The translations under genes were made by a program, and so were the position numbers. A stretch of 6,616 bases of DNA from Oscillospiraceae bacterium (GTDB taxonomy: Bacteria; Bacillota; Clostridia; Oscillospirales; Oscillospiraceae), in contig JAEDJR010000108.1 of assembly GCA_016296235.1 (NCBI GenBank), positions 1 to 6,616 of the forward strand, given 5' to 3'. How positions within the stretch are numbered: position 1 is the stretch's first letter; every line of letters begins with the position of its first letter. Shown piece after piece: positions 1 through 4,758 of this stretch. The notes below the pieces were generated by a model, which saw only the letters and a list, made by a program, of their open reading frames with translations, was not told the DNA's origin and did no database searches.

Positions 1-23
1 CCCCCTGTGGAGGGGGGACGAGG
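1..23 (+). repeat. Truncated copy of the G/C-run hairpin repeat unit (copy 1)
   Basis: These 23 bases are the exact reverse complement of 1334-1356 and match 1462-1484 at 20 of 23 positions in direct orientation. They contain a hairpin with stem CCCCCT/AGGGGG (1-6 with 11-16) and loop GTGG. The rest of the unit should lie upstream of the window. Similarity to the other copies stops after the terminal ACGAGG, so 23 is the unit boundary. It lies in the gap just before the yycH-like gene. Confidence 0.8.
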
Positions 24-41
24 TTCTCCGGTATGTGTCTG

Positions 42-49
42 AAAGGAGG
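42..49 (+). promoter_or_regulatory. Ribosome binding site setting the yycH-like start
   Basis: AAAGGAGG is a near-perfect Shine-Dalgarno sequence 7 bases before the ATG at 57. It favours that ATG over the in-frame ATG at 33, which has no such site upstream and would put the ribosome binding site inside the coding region. Confidence 0.85.
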
Positions 50-56
50 TTTGTCC

Positions 57-1310
57 ATGAAACGCCGGCTTTGGGAGCTTGGAAAAGACGTCTTGATACT
101 GTTCCTGGTCTGCAGTCTGCTGCTGCTGGCTGCGGCGGCGCTGCCTGCGGAAACCATCCGCCAAAACCACCTGCTCTCCCGGCTGATGCAGCCCTTTGCC
201 CCCGTTCTGGGCCTGCCCCAGGCGGAGCTGGCCTATGTGGAAACGGCCGCGCCGGTGATGGATGCGGCCCAGCCGGTGATGATTTCCGTGCAGAATTCCG
301 CCGGCCGGGGCACGGCCATCTGGGATTTTGACGCTCTGGACGCCGCCTTTGAGACCTTCGGCGGCCTGCTGGGCCAGGCCCTGGACACGGCGGAGGATTT
401 TTCGCCGGTGGACGACGCCCGGGTGCAAGCGGCCCTGTCCGGCCGCAGCGTGTGCTTCCGCTACAGCTGCACCCTGCCGGCGGCGCTGCTGGCCTCCTGG
501 CTGGACGCCGGAACGGAGCTGGAGGCGCCCGACTGCTACAGCTGCATTCTGTCCCTGGAGGACGGCGGCGTGGCCCTGTATCTGCTGGGGGACGGCGCGT
601 TCCGGGCCTCCACAGCCCTGCAGCAGGAGCTGCTGGAGCCGCTACTGGAGCAGTTCCGGCCCGACGGCTCCCTGTTCGCCTACGAAGCGGGCCTGAACCT
701 GGAGCCCCTCACCCTGATTCCCGGCGGCGCCCTGACCGTCCCGGCCGGAACGGCCTCCAGTCCCGTCCGCAGCCGCTATGTGGACGACCTGGCCACGTCT
801 CTGGACTTCAACCCCTACGGCGAAACCCGCTATACCGACAGCCGGGGCGTGGTGCATTTCAGCGAGGCCAACTGTGCCCTGGAGATCTCCCCCGACGGCT
901 CCGTTCTCCTGACCTCTTCGGCGGAAAACCGCTTCACCGCCCCCAGTGCCGAGGCCAACGTGCTGACGGAGACTGCCCGACAGCTGGTGGAGCTGACCCT
1001 GGACGGCGGCGTCAGCCGCATGTATCTCTCCGGCTTCTCCAGCCAGGACGGAGAAACCGTCTGCACATTTGACTATTACGTCTCCGGCATTCCCGTGGCC
1101 CTGTCCCAGGGCTACGGCGCCCGGGTGACCTTTTCCGACCGCTCCGTGACCCAGATGGAGGTACACGCCGCTGTGTTCCGTCTCACGGAGGGCGAGCTGT
1201 ATCCCCTGCCTGCAGCCCAGGCCGTGGCTGTCCTGCCCAGGGGCGGCGTCCTGACCCTGCAGTACCGCATCACCGCCGACCAGTCCCTGGACGCCGGGTG
1301 GAAGAAGTGA
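57..1310 (+). CDS. yycH: YycH-like extracytoplasmic regulator of the WalRK two-component system
   Basis: The 417-residue product has a short basic cytoplasmic N-terminus (MKRRLWELGK), one membrane anchor at about residues 11-29, and a large extracytoplasmic part without enzyme motifs. This is the topology of Bacillus YycH (about 455 residues), which with YycI restrains the WalK sensor kinase. The C-terminal part (about 337-375) has the pattern GIPV-x-LSQG followed by a strand ending in DRSVTQMEV. It closely resembles GVPV-FSQG and NDRLVQLEG in the next gene, as expected because YycH and YycI share a fold. The order yycH then yycI also fits the wal operon. Overall sequence divergence is high, so the name rests on topology, the shared C-terminal motif and gene order. 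An alternative is an unnamed clostridial lipid-facing membrane protein. The gene is flanked on both sides by copies of the same hairpin repeat. Confidence 0.62.
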   Translation: MKRRLWELGKDVLILFLVCSLLLLAAAALPAETIRQNHLLSRLMQPFAPVLGLPQAELAYVETAAPVMDAAQPVMISVQNSAGRGTAIWDFDALDAAFETFGGLLGQALDTAEDFSPVDDARVQAALSGRSVCFRYSCTLPAALLASWLDAGTELEAPDCYSCILSLEDGGVALYLLGDGAFRASTALQQELLEPLLEQFRPDGSLFAYEAGLNLEPLTLIPGGALTVPAGTASSPVRSRYVDDLATSLDFNPYGETRYTDSRGVVHFSEANCALEISPDGSVLLTSSAENRFTAPSAEANVLTETARQLVELTLDGGVSRMYLSGFSSQDGETVCTFDYYVSGIPVALSQGYGARVTFSDRSVTQMEVHAAVFRLTEGELYPLPAAQAVAVLPRGGVLTLQYRITADQSLDAGWKK

Positions 1311-1333
1311 AGCATCCATCAGACAACGCACCT

Positions 1334-1385
1334 CCTCGTCCCCCCTCCACAGGGGGGTGCCGAACGGAGTGAGGCGGGGGGTTGT
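1334..1385 (-). repeat. Hairpin repeat unit, copy 2 (left arm)
   Basis: This copy is inverted relative to copy 1. On the + strand it contains two adjacent hairpins. The first is CCCCCCT/AGGGGGG (1340-1346 with 1351-1357, loop CCAC). The second is 1359-1375, GCC-GA-AC-GGA-GT-GA-GGC. Its outer GCC/GGC and inner AC/GT pairs enclose opposed GA/GA steps, which can form tandem sheared G-A pairs, and a GGA triloop closed by C-G. A G-run and TTGT follow. The left end is shared exactly with copy 1. Confidence 0.75.
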
Positions 1386-1432
1386 TTCTATCTTCCTGCT
1401 GTTCCGTTCTATCGGTAAAATTGCGTATCGAT

Positions 1433-1484
1433 ACAACCCCCAGCTTCGCTTCGCTCAGCAGCCCCCTGTATAGGGGGCACGAGG
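1433..1484 (+). repeat. Hairpin repeat unit, copy 3 (right arm)
   Basis: This copy lies in the same orientation as copy 1. It has a perfect hairpin GCCCCCT/AGGGGGC (1461-1467 with 1472-1478, loop GTAT). The complement of 1443-1459 reads GCT-GA-GC-GAA-GC-GA-AGC, the same architecture as in copy 2 but with different base pairs and a GAA instead of GGA triloop. The unit ends CACGAGG at 1484. Confidence 0.75.
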
Positions 1485-1506
1485 ACATTTTCGATATCTT
1501 AAATCC

Positions 1507-1521
1507 GTCCGCGCAGCGGAC
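1507..1521. repeat. Small GCA-triloop hairpin
   Basis: GTCCGC (1507-1512) and GCGGAC (1516-1521) form a perfect 6-bp stem around loop GCA. It is the third C(GNA)G triloop hairpin in this gap, though the surrounding sequence does not match the 52-base unit. No T-run follows, so it does not look like an intrinsic terminator. Confidence 0.55.
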
Positions 1522-1527
1522 ACCTCT

Positions 1528-1558
1528 ATTCTGCATTCTGCATTCATCATTTTGCATT
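1528..1558 (+). repeat. Heptad tandem repeat, ATTCTGC type, before the yycI-like gene
   Basis: There are four consecutive 7-base units each starting with ATT: ATTCTGC (1528), ATTCTGC (1535), ATTCATC (1542) and ATTTTGC (1549). A partial ATT follows at 1556. The array ends 11 bases before the GGAGGTG ribosome binding site of the yycI-like gene. From memory, arrays of this look recur in intergenic DNA of gut Clostridia; I could not verify this here. Confidence 0.75.
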
Positions 1559-1569
1559 GATCCCATCCG

Positions 1570-1576
1570 GGAGGTG
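1570..1576 (+). promoter_or_regulatory. Ribosome binding site selecting the TTG start of the yycI-like gene
   Basis: GGAGGTG lies 6 bases before the TTG at 1583. The reading frame is open back to 1382, but that extension runs through the repeats and would encode a non-conserved leader. An in-frame GTG at 1574 overlaps the ribosome binding site itself and is a poorer choice. Confidence 0.8.
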
Positions 1577-1582
1577 TTTTCC

Positions 1583-2422
1583 TTGCCTGTTTCCAAGCTG
1601 AAAAATCTCGTGCTGCTGGTTCTGCTGTTGGCGAACCTGGCCCTGCTGGCTCTGCTGGTTCCCGACCGGCTGAGCCAGTCCCGGGAGGACGCCGCACTGC
1701 GGCAGTCTCTGTGCGACCTCTACGCCGGGCAGCAGGTGTCCCTGGACCCCGGCGTGGTGCCGGACACCGTGACCATCTACGCCCTGGAACTGGCCGAGGA
1801 TCCGGACGCCGCAGCAGCCGCCGCTGCCGCCCTCCTGGGCCAGGAGCTGACCCTGGACAATTCCAGCCGGTTCCAGAGCGTCTACCGCTCCGGCAGCGGC
1901 CAGTGCGTCATCAGCCGCAGCGGCGCCTTCCGGGCCTCCCTGGAGGGCCGCCCCGAGGTGCGGGACCTGGCCAAGGACGCCGGGAAAACCCTCCGGGCCA
2001 TGGGCTTCCAGTACAGCAGTCTGACCGGTCCCCAGCGGCTGCGGGCCGGCTTCTACACCCTGACTGCCGCCCAGACCGTGCTGGGGGTTCCGGTGTTCTC
2101 CCAGGGCCTGACCCTGACCTACGCCAACGACCGCCTGGTGCAGCTGGAGGGCGTGTTCTACACCGGCGCCGGCACCCTGACCCGCATCAGCGACCAGCCC
2201 TGCATTTCCGCTGCCGACGCCCTGGTGGCGTTCCTGTCGGCCCGCATCGACCTGGGCTGGGTGGGCAGCGCCGTCACCGGCATGACCCAGGGCTACGTCC
2301 GCTCGGAGACCGCCGGCGCGTCCGTTCACCTGACGCCCATCTGGCGGCTGGAAACCGACACCGGCAGCTTCGACATCAACGGCATCACCGGCGAAGTCAC
2401 GGCCAGAGCGTCTGACGCCTGA
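1583..2422 (+). CDS. yycI: YycI-like extracytoplasmic regulator of WalRK
   Basis: From the TTG start the product has 279 residues, essentially the length of Bacillus YycI (280). It has a short basic N-terminus (PVSKLKN), one very hydrophobic anchor at about residues 8-27, and an extracytoplasmic part. The second half carries the YycI-type pattern: GVPVFSQG-LTLTY at about 168-180, then NDRLVQLEGVFYTG, a helix ISAADALVAFL at about 208-218, and the ending LTPIWRLETDTGSFDINGITGEV at about 250-272, a PepSY-like finish. YycI partners YycH at the membrane to modulate the WalK kinase. The stop is 20 bases before nudC, suggesting co-transcription. The gap to yycH (272 bases) is unusually long for this pair and is filled with repeats. 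Residues 80-86 are an alanine run. Confidence 0.7.
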   Translation: MPVSKLKNLVLLVLLLANLALLALLVPDRLSQSREDAALRQSLCDLYAGQQVSLDPGVVPDTVTIYALELAEDPDAAAAAAAALLGQELTLDNSSRFQSVYRSGSGQCVISRSGAFRASLEGRPEVRDLAKDAGKTLRAMGFQYSSLTGPQRLRAGFYTLTAAQTVLGVPVFSQGLTLTYANDRLVQLEGVFYTGAGTLTRISDQPCISAADALVAFLSARIDLGWVGSAVTGMTQGYVRSETAGASVHLTPIWRLETDTGSFDINGITGEVTARASDA

Positions 2423-2442
2423 CAGAAATCGGAGGTCAAACC

Positions 2443-3267
2443 ATGTTTCAGGACATTTACCCCCATGTATATCACAACGAGTTTTCCTGCCGGCCGGCAG
2501 AAGCGGAGGATGTGATCCTGTGCTTCTCGGACCGGGGGCTTCTGTGCCGGTTGGAGGGGCAGGCGCTGGTTCTGCCCACCCTGGCCGGGCTGGGACCGGC
2601 CTTTGCCGGGGCCAGGTACCTGTTCCGCATCGACGAAACCGGCTATTTTCTCCACCAGGGGCCGCCGCCCCGGGCCGTGGACGGCTGGGAGTGGCTCCCC
2701 ACCCGTAGTCTGCGGGACTGCCGGCCGGACCGGCAGCTCTTCGCCATGGCGGCGGGAGAGAGTCTTTGGCGCTGGTACGGGAACAACCGCTTCTGCGGCC
2801 GCTGCGGAGAGGAGATGGCCCCCGGCAGCACGGAACGCAGCCTGGTCTGCCCCCGGTGCGGCAATACGGTGTATCCCAAAATCTGCCCGGCGGTCATCGC
2901 GGCGGTCTACGACGGCGACCGGCTGGTGCTGACCCGCTACCGGGGCCGGGCCTTCTCCAAATACGCCCTGATTGCCGGGTTCAACGAAATCGGCGAATCC
3001 ATCGAGGACACGGTCCGCCGGGAGGTACGGGAGGAAGTGGGGCTGGAGGTCAAAAACCTGCGGTTCTACAAGTCCCAGCCCTGGGTGTTCACCGATTCCC
3101 TGCTGATGGGCTTCTTCGCCCAGCTGGACGGCCCCGACAAGATCACCGTGGAGGAGGACGAGCTTTCCGAGGCCCGGTGGTTCCGCCGGGAGGAGCTGCC
3201 CGGCGACCACTCCGCCATCAGCCTCACCGGCGAGATGATCGAGTACTTCCGCTGCCACAACCTGTAA
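2443..3267 (+). CDS. nudC: NAD+ diphosphatase / NAD-capped RNA hydrolase NudC (Nudix)
   Basis: The 274-residue product has the full NudC layout. Residues 1-110 are a divergent N-terminal domain. A zinc ribbon follows with two CxxC pairs (C118/C121 in FCGRCG, C136/C139 in VCPRCG). The Nudix box spans 179-201, starting GFNEIGE and ending REVREEVGL, with metal-binding glutamates E194, E197 and E198. SQPW at 211-214 is the signature separating NAD(H) pyrophosphatases from other Nudix enzymes. E240, just before the LSEARWF segment, probably matches the further catalytic glutamate of the family. The family hydrolyses NAD(H) to NMN(H) and AMP and removes NAD caps from RNA in the cytoplasm. The usual SQPWPFP is SQPWVFT here. 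The ATG is 6 bases after GGAGGT (2431-2436). The gene occupies the place where Bacillus has walJ after yycI. Confidence 0.93.
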   Translation: MFQDIYPHVYHNEFSCRPAEAEDVILCFSDRGLLCRLEGQALVLPTLAGLGPAFAGARYLFRIDETGYFLHQGPPPRAVDGWEWLPTRSLRDCRPDRQLFAMAAGESLWRWYGNNRFCGRCGEEMAPGSTERSLVCPRCGNTVYPKICPAVIAAVYDGDRLVLTRYRGRAFSKYALIAGFNEIGESIEDTVRREVREEVGLEVKNLRFYKSQPWVFTDSLLMGFFAQLDGPDKITVEEDELSEARWFRREELPGDHSAISLTGEMIEYFRCHNL

Positions 3268-3283
3268 AATTTCTATAAATTTT
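3266..3283. repeat. A/T-only inverted repeat after nudC
   Basis: AAAATTT (3266-3272) and AAATTTT (3277-3283) are perfect inverted repeats around CTAT, overlapping the nudC stop codon. Being A/T only, they would make a weak terminator. They could be an AT-rich upstream promoter element or a protein-binding site; no known operator is recognised. Confidence 0.4.
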
Positions 3284-3317
3284 TACCCTTTGTCTTTCTT
3301 TTCCGGGGAAACCATTG

Positions 3318-3323
3318 TACAAT
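3318..3323 (+). promoter_or_regulatory. Probable sigma-A promoter (-10 TACAAT) for the small membrane protein genes
   Basis: TACAAT matches the -10 consensus at 5 of 6 positions and lies in a markedly AT-rich island (3265-3330) within GC-rich DNA. The -35 is weak: TTTCTT (3295-3300) at 17 bases spacing. A better hexamer, TTGTCT (3290-3295), is too far away (22 bases). It is 35 bases before the GTG start at 3358 and would drive the downstream envelope genes. Confidence 0.45.
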
Positions 3324-3357
3324 ACATACAGAAACCCGCAAATGGAGGCGAACCCGC

Positions 3358-3618
3358 GTGAAAGAGAAAAAAAGCCCGGACGCCAGGCGGGCCGCGGCGC
3401 TGCCGGCGGTATTGGCCGCCGCCCTGCTGTTTCTGGCCGTCACGCTGATCCGGGGCAGCATTCTGCAGCTGCGCGCCGGTCAGATTGTCAGCGGCTGCGT
3501 CAGCATTTTGGGCGCCGTGATATTCTTGGCCGTGGGGCTGGTGCTGCTGAACGACCTGCGCAAGCGCCTGCGCGGCAAATATGAACATCAGGAGGATTCT
3601 CATGGACAGCATGAATAA
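3358..3618 (+). CDS. Small two-span membrane protein of unknown function
   Basis: The 86-residue product starts at GTG, 9 bases after GGAGG (3344-3348). It has a charged N-terminus (KEKKSPDARR), hydrophobic spans at about residues 12-31 and 43-65, a short loop between them, then a basic stretch (RKRLRGK) and a polar His/Glu tail. The positive charges at both ends suggest both termini are cytoplasmic. No family is recognised. Its last 17 bases overlap the start of the next gene, a strong sign of a translationally coupled pair. The ribosome binding site of the next gene lies inside this coding sequence. Confidence 0.75.
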   Translation: MKEKKSPDARRAAALPAVLAAALLFLAVTLIRGSILQLRAGQIVSGCVSILGAVIFLAVGLVLLNDLRKRLRGKYEHQEDSHGQHE

Positions 3619-3988
3619 CATTTTCAGCCTCATTATGCTGGGCTGCGGCATTTACTGCCTGTATGTCTGGCTGCGGATCCACCGCACCGGCGAAATTCCC
3701 GCCAACAGCATCATCCTGCCCAAGGACCGCACCATGGACACCTGCCTGGATCCCGAGCAGTTCCGCGACTACATCCAGCCGCGGCTGCTGGTGTTCTCCA
3801 TTCTGATTATCCTGTTCGGCGTCTTCGGTCTGGTGGACGCCCAGCTGAATCTGGTGGTCTCCCTGGCCGATGGCCTGTCCCCCCTGCTGCGGCTGCTGGT
3901 GATCGAACTGGTGAATTTCCTGCTGCCCTTCGCCGTTGTGATCTGGTTCGGCGTGTGCCTGTACCGGATGCAGAAGCAGTTCTGGTGA
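3602..3988 (+). CDS. Small three-span membrane protein of unknown function
   Basis: The 128-residue product starts at the ATG at 3602, 6 bases after GGAGG (3591-3595). The in-frame ATG at 3581 lacks a ribosome binding site. Hydrophobic spans fall at about residues 6-25, 61-81 and 97-120. The loop between the first two (about 26-60) is polar and contains RTGEIPANSIILPKDR and a PEQFRDY segment. The tail is short and basic (YRMQKQFW). I do not recognise the family. It overlaps the preceding small membrane protein gene and is 4 bases from the sanA-like gene, so the three are very likely made together. A role in the envelope is inferred only from its neighbours. Confidence 0.8.
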   Translation: MDSMNNIFSLIMLGCGIYCLYVWLRIHRTGEIPANSIILPKDRTMDTCLDPEQFRDYIQPRLLVFSILIILFGVFGLVDAQLNLVVSLADGLSPLLRLLVIELVNFLLPFAVVIWFGVCLYRMQKQFW

Positions 3989-3992
3989 CGGT

Positions 3993-4670
3993 ATGAAGAA
4001 AAAACAGGTATTTCTGCGTATCATCGCGGCCTTCGGCATTCTCTGCCTGTTGGGCGCGGCAGCAGCTCTGGCGGTCAACGGTGCGGTCAAGCACCGCGCC
4101 GGGGCTTTTTTGCTGACGCCGGAGCAGGCGGTGCAGCTGGAGGGCGCGGACTGCATCCTGGTTCTGGGCTGCGGCGTCCGGCCCGACGGTTCCCCCTCCC
4201 TGATGCTCCGGGACCGGCTGGACATGGGCCTGCAGCTCTACGAGTCCGGGGCCGCCCCCAAGCTGCTCATGAGCGGCGACCACAGCCGGACGGACTATGA
4301 CGAGGTCAACGCCATGAAGGACTACGCCCTGGACCGGGGCGTGCCCTCCCGGGATGTGTTCCAGGATCACGCCGGCTTCTCCACCTATGAGAGCATGTAC
4401 CGGGCCAGGGACATCTTCTGCGCCAACAAGGTCATCATCGTCTCCCAGCGCTACCACCTGTACCGGGCCGTCTACGACGCCCGGGCGTTGGGTCTGGACG
4501 CCTGGGGCGTGGCGGCGGAGGACGTGGCCTACGGGGGCCAGCTGCTGCGGGACCTGCGGGAGATTCTGGCCCGCAATAAAGACTTTTTCTATTGTCTGTT
4601 CCAGCCCCTTCCCACCTTCCTGGGTGACCCCATCCCCGTCTCCGGCGACGGCGACCTGAGCAGCGGCTGA
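3993..4670 (+). CDS. sanA: SanA/ElyC/YdcF-family (DUF218) membrane-anchored envelope protein
   Basis: The 225-residue product has one N-terminal membrane segment at about 7-29, then a single DUF218 domain. Visible family motifs are ADCILVLGCGVRPDGSPS (52-69), the RLDMGLQLYESG helix, LLMSGDHSRTDYDE (91-104), HAGFSTYESMYRARDIF (126-142) and VIIVSQRYHLYRAVYDARALG (147-167). The GF-T-ES-RA and SQRYH-RA patterns match SanA rather than the shorter YdcF type. SanA of E. coli is linked to envelope permeability and vancomycin tolerance, and the related ElyC to lipid-carrier and peptidoglycan metabolism; the biochemical activity is not settled. The start follows the previous stop by 4 bases with only GGTGA (3984-3988) as a weak ribosome binding site, which suggests translational coupling. 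A vanW-family gene follows. Confidence 0.85.
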   Translation: MKKKQVFLRIIAAFGILCLLGAAAALAVNGAVKHRAGAFLLTPEQAVQLEGADCILVLGCGVRPDGSPSLMLRDRLDMGLQLYESGAAPKLLMSGDHSRTDYDEVNAMKDYALDRGVPSRDVFQDHAGFSTYESMYRARDIFCANKVIIVSQRYHLYRAVYDARALGLDAWGVAAEDVAYGGQLLRDLREILARNKDFFYCLFQPLPTFLGDPIPVSGDGDLSSG

Positions 4671-4688
4671 CCCCGCGGCAGTTTGCAG

Positions 4689-4717
4689 TTGCATTTTCCG
4701 CCGAACGGGCGTATGAT
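4689..4717 (+). promoter_or_regulatory. Candidate sigma-A promoter for the vanW-like gene
   Basis: TTGCAT (4689-4694) and TATGAT (4712-4717) are separated by 17 bases. The -10 matches consensus at 5 of 6 positions, while the -35 keeps only TTG. It lies in the 88-base gap after the sanA-like gene and 42 bases before the ATG at 4759. No terminator is seen in the gap, so read-through from upstream is also likely. Confidence 0.5.
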
Positions 4718-4745
4718 GGATGGGATTTCGGAGCAGTATCCAAGC

Positions 4746-4751
4746 AAGGAG
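4746..4751 (+). promoter_or_regulatory. Ribosome binding site setting the vanW-like start
   Basis: AAGGAG lies 7 bases before the ATG at 4759. The in-frame start at 4720 overlaps the promoter region and has no comparable site, so 4759 is preferred. Confidence 0.75.
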
Positions 4752-4758
4752 TACATAT

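Larger units (their letters stand above)
1334..1484. repeat. 151-bp inverted-repeat element (MITE-like) between yycH- and yycI-like genes
   Basis: Two 52-base arms face each other: 1334-1385 and 1433-1484. The right arm aligns without gaps to the reverse complement of the left arm at 42 of 52 positions, around a 47-base centre. The outer ends read CCTCGT and ACGAGG, so the element has terminal inverted repeats. It contains no coding sequence. I see no clear target-site duplication: the left flank ends GCACCT and the right flank begins ACATTT. It could be a non-autonomous mobile element, or simply two inverted neighbouring copies of a REP-like unit. The centre contains TAAAAT (1416-1421), a possible -10, but with only TTCCTG 17 bases before it. 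Confidence 0.7.

Noticed and set aside
1340..1357. Intrinsic terminator after the yycH-like gene
   Set aside because: The CCCCCCT/AGGGGGG hairpin is followed by TGCCGAACGG rather than a T-run. It is explained as part of the repeat unit, although it could still slow transcription.
1334..1484. CRISPR array, attachment site or riboswitch in the repeat-rich gap
   Set aside because: The copies are inverted rather than regularly spaced direct repeats, there is no integrase or tRNA nearby, and no known aptamer core is recognised.
1382..1582. N-terminal extension of the yycI-like protein by 67 residues
   Set aside because: It is translated repeat DNA, lies before a good ribosome binding site, and would bury the membrane anchor; the TTG at 1583 gives a normal-length protein.
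1270..1596. Minus-strand short frames across the yycH-yycI gap, with products containing MQNDECRMQN
   Set aside because: The Met/Gln/Asn/Cys-rich peptide is only the heptad array read as codons, a common source of false small genes.
2326..3258. A 310-residue minus-strand open frame opposite nudC
   Set aside because: nudC has all family motifs on the + strand; the antisense product has low-complexity composition and no domain.
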